A stretch of DNA of 64,000 nt from Sabellastarte sp. h YS-2021 (GCA_964017235.1 OZ024930.1:24680614-24744613), one strand, 5' to 3'. Shown: positions 10,268-21,240, counted from the first letter of the stretch. Notes: a model not told the origin generated them from the letters alone. Numbers and translations: made by a program.

Positions 10268-10890
10268 GTGCTTGTTCCAAATAACCCAAACATAAGTCAC
10301 CCACCCAACAAACAGACAAACCCAATGCCCAACAGAAGTCACGCAACCAAGAAACAGACAAAACCAATGCCCAACATAATTCACCCACCCAACAAACAGA
10401 CAAACCCAATGCCCGACAGAAGTCACGCAACCAACAAACAGACAAAACCAATGCCCAACATAATTCACCCACCCAACAAACAGACAAACATAAATGCCTA
10501 CAGAAGTCACCCAACTAACAAACAGACAAACCCAGTGGTAAACATAATTCTCAAAAACAACACACAAATGCAAACATGACTTCCTAAATGGAATAAATAT
10601 TGCATATATTTTGAAAACTACATCCTAATTTTACTTACATTTAGTTTTTTTTTTTTTTGGGGGGGGGGAATATAACCACCAAACTGGTTTTCTTACAATG
10701 ATGGGGAATTATGTTTGCAAAATAGTTTTTCAGTTCTTTGGTTTGGGTTCTGTTTGCTATTGGGTTTGTCTGTTTCTTGGTTGGTGGTTATGTTTGGTAT
10801 TTGGTTTGTGTGTTTGTTGGTTGGTGGTTAGGTTTGGTATTCGGTTTGTGTGTTTGTTAGTTGGGGGTTAGGTTTGGTATTGGGTTTGTG
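10268..10890. repeat. Minisatellite arranged as an inverted repeat
   Basis: 10268-10550 carries about six units of 47 bp built on ACCCAACAAACAGACAAACC, alternating in two variants, so the higher-order period is about 94 bp. After a poly-T/poly-G spacer (10646-10670) the complement appears at 10735-10890 (GGTTTGTCTGTTTCTTGGTT and variants). Open frames of about 100 codons on both strands arise because the unit lacks stops; their product is a low-complexity repeat and I do not call them genes. Confidence 0.75.
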
Positions 10891-11280
10891 TATTATTAAG
10901 CGTCCCGCAAGGGACACTTGTTTGTGTATGGGAGACCTTCAGGCTCCGCCGGCTCTGCATTTTGTTTTCCTTATAACTCTGTAACCGTTAGGCGGATTCT
11001 TTTCAAATTTGGCAGGTTTAGGCAGTAGCCTTGGGGAATTTTTTTGAATATGTTGCAGTGACATTTCAACCAATCAGAGAGGTCACATGACCAAAAATGT
11101 CTTTTTTCGATGGGGAAGCTTGTCCGGATGATAACTTGAAAGGAATTTTATCAATTCACCTGAAACTTGGCAAATACATTCATTTTATTAAAATCTGGAA
11201 ATCATTAGATTTTGGCATTGATTGGTCAAGAAATGGCCGAGTAATTAATGATTAATTAATCATTACGAATTTTCCAAATA

Positions 11281-11722
11281 AGGAAAACACAAAAATGCTT
11301 ATATCTCGAAAACCGTGCTAGATAGAGTGATTTCGACGAAATTTTTGACCCGCAGGGTATCTCTGCGGAGTAGTTTTCCCAATTTTCAAAAAATTTTTGT
11401 CTCGCCCAAAATGGCGGCCATTTTGAATTTTCGAAATTTTCGCAAAAATTGCAAAACACAAAAATGCTTATATCTCAAAAACCGTGCTAGATAGAGCAAT
11501 TTCGACGAAATTTTTGACCCGCAGGATATCTCTGCAGAGTAGTTTTCCCAATTTTCAAAAAAATTTTGTCTCGCCAAAAATGGCGGCCATTTTGAATTGT
11601 CGAATTTTTGCGCAAAAATTGCAAACCACAAAAATGCTAGTATTTCGAAAACCGTGCTACATAGAGCGATTTCGACGAAATTTTTGATCTTCAGGGTATC
11701 TCTGCAGAGCAGCTATCCCATA
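11281..11722. repeat. Type 1 monomers, left block (about 176-bp unit)
   Basis: Two and a half units contain TATCTCGAAAACCGTGCTAG, GATTTCGACGAAATTTTTGA and CCGCAGGGTATCTCTGC. They end in a segment ATGGCGGCCATTTTGAAT that is a near-perfect palindrome around GGCGGCC. Minus-strand open frames here (11256-11459, 11386-11631) are repeat artefacts. Related monomers return at 14530-14890 and at 20450-21240. Confidence 0.75.
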
Positions 11723-14530
11723 GAGCTTTCACTTGGTGAAGTTTCAGACCCATAGCTAATTGCTCACCTACTCAAAATGAGTAAATACGAATTACCTCTA
11801 AAAGTATTGCAGATAGCCAATTTTTCTCAAATAACTCATTCACCTACTTTTGGAAGAGCTTTCACTTGGTGAAGTTTCAGACCCGTAGCTAATTACTCAC
11901 CTACTCAAAATGAGTAAATGCTAATTATCTCAAAAACTATTGCGGATACCCAATTTTTATCAAATAACTCATTCATGTACTTTTGGGAGAGCTTTCACAT
12001 GGTGAAGTTTCAGACCCGTAGATGATTACTCACCTACTCAAAATGAGTAAATGCAAATTATCTCTTAAAAGTATTGCAGATAGCCAATTTTTCTCAAATA
12101 ACTCATTCGCCTACTTTTGGAAGAGCTTTCACATGGTGAAGTTTCAGACCCATAGCTAATTACTCACCTACTCAAAATGAGTAAATGCGAATTATCTGTA
12201 AAAGTATTGCAGATAGCCAATTTTTCTCAAATAACTCATTCACCTACTTTTGGGAGAGCTTTCACATGGTGAAGTTTCAGACCCATAGCTAATTATTTAC
12301 CTACTCAAAATGAGTAAATGCTAATTATCTCTAAAAGTATTGCGGATACCCAGTTTTTATCAAATAACTCATTCATCTACTTGTGGGAGAGCTTTCACAT
12401 GGTGAAGTTTCAGACCCATAGCTAATTACTCACCTACTCAAAATGAGTAAATGCGAATTACCTCTAAAAGTATTGCAGATAGCCAATTTTTCTCAAATAA
12501 CTCATTCACCTACTTTTGGGAGAGCTTTCACTCTGTGAAGTTTCACACCCATAGCTAATTACTCACCTACTCAAAATGAGTAAATGCGAATTATCTCTAA
12601 AAGTATTGCAGATAGCCAATTTTTCTCAAATAAATCATTCACCTACTTTTGGGAGAGCTTTCACTTGGTGAAGTTTCAGACCCATAGCTAATTACTCACC
12701 TACTCAAAATGAGTAAATGCGAATTATCTCTAAAAGTATTGTAGATAGCCAATTTTTCTCAAATAACTCATTCACCTACTTTTGGGAGAGCTTTCACTTG
12801 GTGAAGTTTCAGACCCATAGCTAATTACTCACCTACTCAAAATGAGTAAATGCGAATTATCTCTAAAAGTATTGTAGATAGCCAATTTTTCTCAAATAAC
12901 TCATTCACCTACTTTTGGGAGAGCTTTCACTCTGTGAAGTTTCAGACCCATAGCTAATTACTCACCTACTCAAAATGAGTAAATGCGAATTATCTCTAAA
13001 AGTATTGCAGAGAGCCAATTTTTCTCAAATAACTCATTCACCTACTTTTGGCAGAGCTTTCACTTGGTGAAGTTTCAGACCCATAGCTAATTATTCACCT
13101 ACTCAAAATGAGTAAATGTGAATTATCTCTAAAAGTATTGCAGATAGCCAATTTTTCTCAAATAACTGATTCACCTACTTTTGGAAGAGCTTTCACATGG
13201 TGAAGTTTCAGACCCATAGCTAATTACTCACCTACTCAAAATGAGTAAACGCGAATTATCTCTAAAAGTATTGCAGATAGCCAATTTTTCTCAAATAAAT
13301 CATTCACCTACTTTTGGGAGAGCTTTCACTTGGTGAAGTTTCAGACCCATAGCTAATTACTCACCTTCTCAAAATGAGTAAATGCGAATTATCTCTTAAA
13401 AGTATTGCAGATAGCCAATTTTTATCAAATAACTCATTCATCTACTTGTGGGAGAGCTTTCACATAGTGAAGTTTCAGACCCATAGCTAATTACTCATCT
13501 ACTCAAAATGAGTAAATGCGAATTATCTCTAAAAGTATTGCAGATAGCCAATTTTTCTCAAATAAATCATTCACCTACTTTTGGGAGAGATTTCACTTGG
13601 TGAAGTTTCAGACCCATAGCTAATTACTCACCTACTCAAAATGAGTAAATGCGAATTATCTCTAAAAGTATTGCAGATAGCCAATTTTTATCAAATACTC
13701 ATTCATCTACTTGTGGGAGAGCTTTCACATGGTGAAGTTTCAGACCCATAGCTAATTATTCACCTACTCAAAATGAGTAAATGTGAATTATCTCTTAATA
13801 GTATTGCAGATAGCCAATTTTTGTCAAATAACTCATTCACGTACTTTTGGAAGAGCTTTCACATGGTGAAGTTTCAGACCCATAGCTAATTACTCACCTA
13901 CTCAAAATGAGTAAACGCGAATTATCTCTAAAAGTATTGCAGATAGCCAATTTTTCTCAAATAAATCATTCACCTACTTTTGGGAGAGCTTTCACTTGGT
14001 GAAGTTTCAGACCCATAGCTAATTACTCACCTTCTCAAAATGAGTAAATGCGAATTATCTCTTAAAAGTATTGCAGATAGCCAATTTTTATCAAATAACT
14101 CATTCATCTACTTGTGGGAGAGCTTTCACATGGTGAAGTTTCAGACCCATAGCTAATTACTCATCTACTCAAAATGAGTAAATGCGAATTATCTCTAAAA
14201 GTATTGCAGATAGCCAATTTTTATCAAATAAATCATTCACCTACTTTTGGGAGAGATTTCACTTGGTGAAGTTTCAGACCCATAGCTAATTACTCACCTA
14301 CTCAAAATGAGTAAATGCGAATTATCTCTAAAAGTATTGCAGATAGCCAATTTTTATCAAATACTCATTCATCTACTTGTGGGAGAGCTTTCACATGGTG
14401 AAGTTTCAGACCCATAGCTAATTATTCACCTACTCAAAATGAGTAAATGTGAATTATCTCTTAATAGTATTGCAGATAGCCAATTTTTGTCAAATAACTC
14501 ATTCACCTACTTTTGGAATAGCTTTCACAC
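11723..14530. repeat. Satellite-like array, 133-bp unit, about 21 copies
   Basis: Each unit starts near GAGCTTTCACTTGGTGAAGT and contains CTCACCTACTCAAAATGAGT (its ACTCAAAATGAGT core is an imperfect palindrome), AAAAGTATTGCAGATAGCC and CATTCACCTACTTTTGG. Starts at 11723, 11856 and 11989 give a 133-bp period. Near the right end a five-unit block is duplicated as a 666-bp higher-order repeat, about 13180-13845 and 13846-14511; diagnostic variants GAGTAAACGCG and AAATACTCATT recur at that distance. No long open frame is carried. Confidence 0.9.
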
Positions 14531-14890
14531 ACGAAAATGAAAAATTGTGAATATCTCAGAAAAGCTATTTCTTCTCCTTTAATGCTCGGCGGGAGATACA
14601 CACCGCGGCAGTGGTCTTGACAAAAATTTTTGTCTCCCCAAAAATGGTGGCCATTTTGAATTTTTAAAGTTTTTGCAAAACACAAAAATGCTTATATCTC
14701 GAAAACCGTGCTATATGGAGCGAACTGAACAAAATTTTTGACCTGCTGGGTATCTCTGCAGAGTAGTCATGCCAATTTTCAAAATATTTTTGTCTCGCCA
14801 AATATAGCGGACATTTTTAATTTTTTTAATTTTTTGCAAAACACAAAAATGCTTATATCTTGAAAACCATGCTAGATAGAGCAGACTGGG
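14531..14890. repeat. Type 1 monomers, right block
   Basis: Two degenerate units with ATATCTCGAAAACCGTGCTA and ATTTTTGACCTGCTGGGTAT follow the 133-bp array, so the array is bracketed by the same monomer family on both sides. The short minus frame at 14503-14685 is an artefact. Confidence 0.65.
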
Positions 14891-15031
14891 CTGTCTTTGG
14901 TTGTCACAACAGTATCAGGCTAGAATCGAAGCATTTTCTTAATACTTTAGCACTCACCTTTATATCCTTTTCGGGGCGCTTTGTTTTTGCTATGCAAAAA
15001 CATTATCTTTTTTTTGCGAGCGATCCTCTAG

Positions 15032-15196
15032 TTCAATTTGGTAAGTATGTGATAATGCATTTTAACTCTAGGGATGGTGTAAGTGTTGCACTTTTTTATT
15101 CAAGATTTTAACCAATACCATGGATTTTAAGCTAAAAATGGGCTGATTATTGGCCATATTGGGAGTTTATTTATTTTAAATTTTTTTTCTACGTGG

Positions 15197-15231
<35 letters not shown>

Positions 15232-15251
15232 TTGGTTGCTGGAATTCAGAA
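15032..15251. other. AT-rich spacer with long poly-T tract
   Basis: Between the array element and the LINE lies AT-rich DNA with a run of about 30 T at 15199-15230. I see no gene. The T run could be the remains of another minus-strand retroposon tail. Confidence 0.35.
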
Positions 15252-16975
15252 TTTTTTTTTTTTTTTTTTTTTTCCCATCCCTTTATTTTTTTCGAAGCAT
15301 ATACATAAACATGGTTGTTTTACAATATAATGATAAAGTAACATGTTATGTAACAGTGTCAACTAAATGAGTAAGCATCTTTGTAGATTTTGTGCTTAAC
15401 TATCAATACATTAATCTAAATTTCAGCAAAAATATCACTCCACAATGACCATCTCCTATCAAAAGTGTCAATACCATTATTAATATTAGACAGCATTTCT
15501 TGTTCAGTATACTTTGTTTTAATTAACTTTTGCAATTGTGATAGGCTCAAAGTTTTATTGTCTTTTGCACACTTAAAGATATAGAATCTTGTTATGAGTA
15601 AAACAAAATTTACAGGCCAAAAAGAATGCTCAATGAAAGCACAGCCCAAAATTTTATCTGTGTCGCTAAAGTTAAATGCTGAACCAGTTTTTGTTTCAAT
15701 CCAGGTCTGTAGATTCTTCCAGAGGCTATTTACTTTGTTACAGACTACAAATAAATGTGTAATTGTTTCACAATATTGGCCACATAGTCGACAAATATCC
15801 GAGTCAGATTGTTTAATTTTATGCAAAAATTCTTGTGTACCAAGAATCCTTCGGATGATTCTATATTGGAACCATATGACACTGTTATCGTAGATTGTGA
15901 AAAAGTTGATTTTATAAATCTGTTTCCAAAAATTTATGTCATGGTCTTGATTTAATTTTTGGCACCATTTTTGTTCGCAATCTGAGGGATCCCCTGTACA
16001 GTCATTGAGAATATGATACAAGTATCTTCCCCCCTTTAAGGGCTTTATATAGATATGCATATGGAAAGGAATGTTTGGTGTATCTGCCAAAAAATCATCT
16101 CCATTTATAAACTGCAATATGAATTTTCTTAAAATCGTTCTGATTGTAAAATAGTTCAAAAAGTTAACCCTCATATTATATTTCCTATTTATCTCTTGTA
16201 GCTGTAACATATTGCCTTTTTCATTCAAAACATCTCCTACAAAGTAAAGGCCCCTTTTAAACCAATCTGGGTAAAATATATTTTTTGTGCCTATTTTACT
16301 ATTGTACCAAATGCACTGATTTACAATATCCTGATTTTTTTCAATTTTTCGTATATCATTCAGTTCATCTGAGTATTTAAAAACTGTGTTCCAAAAGGGA
16401 TTAAGTTTAGAGGCTACAGTTTTTGGCCATTTTGTCCCTAATACATACAATTTATTCACATCTCTAACTGTAGTCTCTAAAACTTTGTACCAAGCTTTTG
16501 AAGAATCAGTGCCAAGGCGTTTTAGCCAGCTAAGCTTCAAACTTTTTTCAAAATTGTACACATTTATCATCTTCATACCACCTTTTAAATTTGTCTTACA
16601 TATATCCTTCCTAGATACCCTATCGGGTTTACCTGCCCATAAAAATTTATACAACATTGTTTCCATATCACGCATGACTATGTTTGAAGTTGGAATACTC
16701 ATAAATAGGTGTGTAAAGTTTGATAATATCAAAGTTTTGATAACTGTAATCTTTCCTATGGGTGTCAAGTGTCTGTAATTCCAAGAATTTATAATTTTAT
16801 TGGCCTTGGCTAAACCTTTGTTATAGTTTATTCTAGGAATATCAAATAATTCAGTTGAAAAATCTATACCAAGAATACTGAACTCAGAATCTATCCATCT
16901 ATGTGGCCTTTTTTTGTTATGTGTGGTACCATGGGTTATTTGTTTCATGTTTGGGGTGGTGTAGGTGTTGGACTT
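15252..16975 (-). pseudogene. 5'-truncated LINE: RT C-terminal region and zinc knuckle
   Basis: On the minus strand an open frame ending with a stop at 15416 encodes the C-terminal part of a LINE ORF2. It has an RT thumb-like stretch with LTPIGKITVIKTLILSNF and FLWAGKP, and a long connector with WFQYRIIRRILGT. A terminal CCHC-type knuckle reads CRLCGQYCETITHLFVVC, as in L1/Tx1-like elements. Downstream a 3' untranslated stretch leads to a poly-A tail, seen as poly-T at 15252-15273. The catalytic RT box is absent because the insertion is truncated at the 5' side. The frame formally extends to 17119, but beyond 16975 it only reads through an A/C tract and Harbinger sequence. No clear target duplication is seen. 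Confidence 0.8.
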
Positions 16976-17012
16976 TTTTTTTTTTTTTTTTTTTTTTGGG
17001 GGGGGGGGGGGT
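16976..17012. repeat. Poly-T tract followed directly by poly-G tract
   Basis: About 22 T followed by about 13 G at the 5' junction of the truncated LINE. On the LINE strand it reads C-tract then A-tract. The same T-then-G composition occurs at 10646-10670 and 46147-46181. Confidence 0.7.
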
Positions 17013-17140
17013 TGTGATAAGTATTTGTACTGAACTGTTATGTTCTGGGAGGGGAATTGGAATAATGTGCAGCTGAATAATTGTTTTTGGAATACCCTGA
17101 AAAGTGCCTGGCAGGTCAAAAACCCGCCCTGACTGGATGG

Positions 17141-18371
17141 CTACTGAGGAGGCTGCTGCTGTTGAGGCGGTGCTGTAGTGGTGATAGTGAAGAGTTGCGG
17201 CTGCTGCTGCTGAGGCTGCTCAATGATCTGTGTAGATGTCAGATCTGGTAGCTGGCTTAATATTCCACTTAAGTTGTGTCTACTGCCCTCGTCCTGTACT
17301 GTTAGAACTGATGTAGGGTTGCCAAAGCCAAGTGGGCTGGGTGAGTAGTAGACGTAACTGCTGCTAGCTGCTGCTTGGGTGGAAGTAGACGCCTGTTGAG
17401 TGGTTGTTGGCAGTATCCGGACCCTCTGAGACTCCGTGGTAATAGTGGCTGATCTTCTGGGTAGTGGTTGACGTCTACGGTTGCTCTTAATGCTTTCAAT
17501 GTCTCTAAAAATTCTGCCCTTGAGGTCCTCAAACTCCTCTTGGGTCACCTTTTCAGCCTCTGATGCCACGTAGTCAAAGAAGGGCTGTCTGTCTGACTTC
17601 TGCTGCAGGAAACCTGAGATCAATGTCCTCATCTGGTCAAAGTGCTTGAGTATCTTGGAGTCTGTTGAAACTGGTGTAGATGTGAACATAGGTTGACTCC
17701 TACTCTCCCTGAGGACACTGGACTCAAGGTGTTCTGTATCAGTAGTAGATCCACGCGATTCTTCATGCCTGCTGGTGTTGGGACTGGCCTCGAACCCTGA
17801 ACTTCTCCTTTCTCCTTTCGTCTGATGTGGGCTTAAGGAAACCCATCTGCTGGTAGACCCAGGACTGTCTCTTGGTCATCTCCCTTGGGGCTTGGCCAGA
17901 TTGTAGTTTGGACAGCTTGCCATAACGCGTTCTCTGGGATTCGAACCATCTTCTGACATCAAAGGGCTGGAGCTTCAGTTCTGCAGAGATTTCTGCCCAG
18001 AGAGCCTCCTTCTTCTGTCTGTCGTGGAAACGTGCATGCTCCTTGTCGTAGAGCTCTGGATGCTCCTTCACAAACTCCACAATTGCAGTTTCTTGGCTGT
18101 CAGTGAAAGTTGCACAGACCCTGGCTCTCTTGGCTGCCGAGTAACTCTCTGAATCCTCCTCACACCTCTCTTCTTCTTCGCAAGCTTCCTCAGTAACTTC
18201 CAAACGCTCCTCAGTCTCTTGTGTACCCTCCTCTGTACCCTCCTCCATCCTTTCCTCCATCCTTTCCTCCACCTCTCCACTTTCCTTCTCCCTCTCCTCT
18301 TGCCTCTCATCCATCTTCTTCTTTCCTCTCTTCCCTCCTTTCTCTTTCCTCATTACTCCAGTCAATAGCAA
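17141..18371 (-). pseudogene. Harbinger MADF/Myb-like accessory DNA-binding protein, frameshifted
   Basis: This is the second gene of PIF/Harbinger elements, a DNA-binding partner that helps the transposase reach the nucleus and the ends (family knowledge). From 18371 downward there is a long acidic and basic Glu/Arg-rich leader (residues about 5-75), then a MADF-like three-helix domain with TDSQETAIVEFVKEHPELYD, ALWAEISAELKLQPFDVRRW and RTRYGKL. This frame stops at 17763. A second frame is open from about 17800 through the ATG at 17687-17689 to 17141. It carries a BESS-like helix (FFDYVASEAEKVTQEEFEDL) and a Gln/Thr/Pro-rich tail. The two frames overlap without a stop at an AGGAGAAAGGAGAAG run, so a 1-bp indel splits one gene of about 400 codons. 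It points inward from the right terminus, opposite to the transposase. Confidence 0.8.
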
Positions 18372-19138
18372 AAAAAAAGTAAAAAAATGTGTCTCCTAAC
18401 TGTAAAATTTGCCTTAAGCTCGAGTATTATATGATATTTAAAAAACTAAAAACCCCTACAAAACAATGACACACGTCTCTCAGTAGCCAAACAGTCAGTA
18501 ACAACGAGAATGTGTGCGTTTATATAGTCTCAGACCCCCCTCATTGCCTCGTTTTAATTTCCGACGTGTGGAAAATAGTCAACTCTTAATCGGTTCTTAG
18601 TCCCAGGCCTCCTGGGGCGTCCTCAGACCGTCGCAGACTAAATTTGTGTTGTCCCAGGCGGCCTGAGGAGGCTGGTTTGGATCGGTTAGGGTCGGCTTCT
18701 CTTTGTCGGGGCTTAGTCCCAGACCCAGATTTCTTAGTCCCTGGGACGGTCTGAGGCTTCTCGGGACTAATGAAACCGATTCCCTTTCACACGCATGAAA
18801 CTTCAAAGATCTGTTATGAGTCGGGACTGCCAAACAGGCTTCCTGGGACTAAGCTACGGAGGCCTGGGACCAAGGGTCGCAGGACGCCTGGGACAACATA
18901 GGACTGTCTAAATTTGGGTCTGAGGAGGCCTGAGGATGCCTGGGACTGGACATTGTGTTGTCGGCGGGAAATGAGAATCGGTTTGGGTCGTGAGAAATAT
19001 CAAACATGTTTGATTTCTCTCACGGCCACAACCGACAACTACTGACCCTTACAGGACATCTGGGACTAAGCAAATATTTGAAACCGACTCCCAAAAACCC
19101 TTAATCGGGGAGCTTAGTCGTGTGGTAGAACACCCACA
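18372..19138 (-). repeat. Right terminal and subterminal region of the Harbinger element
   Basis: After about 180 bp of leader comes a dense field of TTAGTCCCAGGCCTCC-like motifs and TCGGTTTGGGTCG blocks (18580-19100). It includes an inverted pair around CAAACATGTTTG (19001-19012), and the end ACACCCACA lies at 19138. The field matches 54552-54850 of the miniature element in inverted orientation. It probably includes the promoter of the MADF gene; that is inference from position. Confidence 0.8.
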
Positions 19139-19149
19139 TAAGTGTTTTG

Positions 19150-19620
19150 AGATACTGGTTATGTTCCAGTATGTGTATACCACTAACTCACTATAACCAA
19201 TAAATAACCAATCTGAAGTATGTTTGTCACAATAAAACTTAATCTAGAATACTATTTTGTGGTCATTTGATACATTCACCAGTTAATATCTCAACAGAAT
19301 CACAAAACTCAAATCATAATAAACTAAACGGGTTTTTCCCACTGCCGCTAAGGTGATAACAAACCAGCCAGTCATAGGTGAGCAGTGGTAAGTACAGTAT
19401 GGAGTCAGGGAGAAGTTTGTTAAATTTTTAAAATGTTTGTATCAGTTGTTACGCTTGTGATTGTGTAGAAATTTGGTTTTACATTTGATTCTAATCTGTT
19501 GAATCTGACTTCTTATAGTGATCAATCAGTTATGAAATATCAGAATTGGTTTCCACATAAAAGGCTGAATAGTCGCATAACTTGTTTAACCTTAATGGTG
19601 AACTGGCAGCTAAATTGGAC
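19150..19620. repeat. Dispersed repeat, copy 1
   Basis: This stretch (GGTTTTTCCCACTGC, TTGTCACAATAAAACTTAATC, CATTCACCAGTTAA, CTGTTGAATCTGACTTCTTA) is related in order to 39900-40340 and in part to 45985-46600. It has no coding capacity and no visible terminal repeats. It may be an old SINE or non-autonomous DNA element of unknown type. Confidence 0.5.
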
Positions 19621-19949
19621 CTATAACTTTGACCTGTGATTTTAGGGTTTATCATAATTATTCTCTCTAACAAGAGCTATACCAGTCAGTTAAACCCTCT
19701 CTAATAAACTACTCCTTCCACATCATCCTGTTTATTTCACCTCTGTGACTGTGGGGTTAAAACTCAGCACTTGAAAATATGTGGGAAATACTGATTGTCT
19801 AAAATTACAGTATGACCCTAGCAGTTAAAAAGGACATTACAAGTTTGAATCATGATTGTCCCTACTTTATTAATTCCATCATATGCACTAGTTGTTCATC
19901 ATCAGGATTACTCTAAAAATATTGAACTTGTGATTATAATTTGCACCAT
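19621..19949. other. Intergenic DNA
   Basis: AT-rich sequence without open frames, arrays or termini that I can support. A GTGCGT microsatellite at 19948-19975 marks the start of the next array. Confidence 0.4.
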
Positions 19950-21240
19950 GTGTGTGCGTCCGTGCGTGCGTGTGTCACGCAGTTTTCTCTGAAACTACTA
20001 CAGTTACACATTTTTGGTAAATTACTTGTCCTAATAAATTTTTACGCTCTTCAATATTTTTGGTTTGGTGAACTTTGGCCTACTTTTGAGTGAGTAATAG
20101 CACTTTTACCTAATATAATTATATGACTTATAACTCTCAAACTATTGCATTTAGATTATTTTGTTCCAATATGTTGTTCAGCTACTTTCTCCACAGCTAC
20201 AACATGGTCAGTAGTTTGGAAGTGTATCTCCATAGCTAAGTGAGTAATAGCTATTAGCTACTTTGTCAATTTGATACCATAATGGGTAAATGGCTTATAT
20301 CTTCAAAAGTATTGCAGCTACACAATTTCTCTCAAATATGTTGTTCATCTACTTTTTTGTGAACTGTAACATATTTAAGTTTCACAACTGTTGCTCAATG
20401 TACAAGTGAGTAATCGCTACTTTATTGCTAGTTTTAGTGAAAATGTGAAAAATCATAAATATCTTGAAAACAGTAAGAGATAGAGCAATTTCGAGCGAAT
20501 TTCGAGCAATTTTGAGCGAATTTTTGACCAGCAGGGTAGTACAGGAGTATCTTGTGCCAAGGGGAAAAATTTCAATTTTCACTACTTTTGGCGGCCATCT
20601 TGGATTTTAGCAGAAAATGAAAAAGTATGAATATCTCGAAAACCGTAAGAGATAGAGCGATTTCAAGTGAATTTTTGACCCACAGGGTAGTGCAAGAGTA
20701 TCCTATTCAAAGGCGGCCATCTTGGATTTAGCGGAAAATAAAACATTGAAATTATCTTGGAAATGGTAGGAGATGGAGCAAGTTTGAGTGAATTTTTGAC
20801 CCGCAGGATAGTACAGGAGTATCCTGTGCCTAGGGGAAAAGTTTAAATTTTCACGACTTTTGGCGGCCATTTTGGATTTTAGCAGAAAATGAAAAAGTGT
20901 GAATATCTCAAAACTGTAAGAGAGTGATTTCGAGCGAATTTTGACCCGCTGGGGTAGTAAAACAGTATCCAATGCAAAGGGGAAAAGTTTCAATTTTTAC
21001 AATTTTTCGCGGCCGTCTTGGATTTGAGCGGAAAAAGAAAAAGTGTGAATATCTCACAAAGCATAAGAGATAGAGCGATTTCTAGCGAATTTTTGACGCA
21101 CTGGGTAGTACAGGAGTATCTTGTGCCTAGGGGAAAAATTTCAATTTTTGCTACATTTGGCGGCCTTCTTTGATTTTACCGGAAAATGAAAAAATGTGAA
21201 TATCTCGAAAACCGTAAGAGATAGAGTGATTTCAATCAAA
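19950..21240. repeat. Composite array with both monomer types
   Basis: 20080-20420 has two degenerate units like the 133-bp array (GAGTAATAGC, AACTATTGCATTTAGATTATTTTGTT, GTTCATCTACTTTT). 20450-21240 has about six units of type 1 (AATATCTCGAAAACCGTAAGAGATAGAGCGATTTC, shown here as two overlapping phrases: AATATCTCGAAAACCGTAAG and AGATAGAGCGATTTC; then GACCCGCAGGGTAGT and GGCGGCCATCTTGGAT). The two monomer families therefore sit side by side again, as at 11281-14890. Terminal sequences were not found. Confidence 0.7.

Larger units (their letters stand above)
10896..15031 (+). mobile_element. Long Helitron-like non-autonomous element with two monomer types
   Basis: The left end has the palindrome GTCCC-GCAA-GGGAC (10902-10915) inside TAAGCGTCCC, almost the same start as the element at 51042. 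A unique head (10920-11280) is followed by monomers of type 1, then a 2.8-kb array of type 2, then type 1 again. Near the right end is a hairpin TTTTTGC-TAT-GCAAAAA (14984-15000), and CTAG followed by T lies at 15028-15031. Palindromic 5' ends, a 3' hairpin and a CTRR-T end suggest Helitron-type termini. The hairpin-to-CTAG distance (27 nt) is longer than usual, so the right end is tentative. No replicase-helicase gene is present. Confidence 0.5.
6649..19138 (+). mobile_element. PIF/Harbinger DNA transposon swollen by nested insertions
   Basis: The left end starts TGCCCCTGTTCCACC and the right end, read inward, starts TGTGGGTGTTCTACC. Both continue into an ACTAAG block, and both are flanked by TAA (6646-6648 and 19139-19141), the 3-bp target duplication typical of PIF/Harbinger. 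The left side carries a DDE transposase and the right side, on the opposite strand, a MADF/Myb-like gene; this gene pair is the family hallmark. The 12.5 kb length is far above the usual 3-6 kb because the middle has been filled by a hAT-like fragment, three or four tandem arrays and a LINE. The C-terminal half of the transposase is missing, so a deletion accompanied the insertions. Confidence 0.88.

Noticed and set aside
10236-10579. Open frames of about 100 codons on both strands with repeated Asn/Pro/Thr or Cys/Trp/Val
   Set aside because: They translate the 47-bp minisatellite, which lacks stops in several frames.
11723-14530. CRISPR-like regular repeats
   Set aside because: Units are contiguous 133-bp tandem copies with no unique spacers in a eukaryotic setting.
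15594-16778. Plus-strand frames of 99 and 130 codons
   Set aside because: They are antisense shadows of the minus-strand LINE ORF.
19948-19980. GTGCGT-rich stretch as a Z-DNA or regulatory site
   Set aside because: It is a short microsatellite at an array edge with nothing else to support a function.
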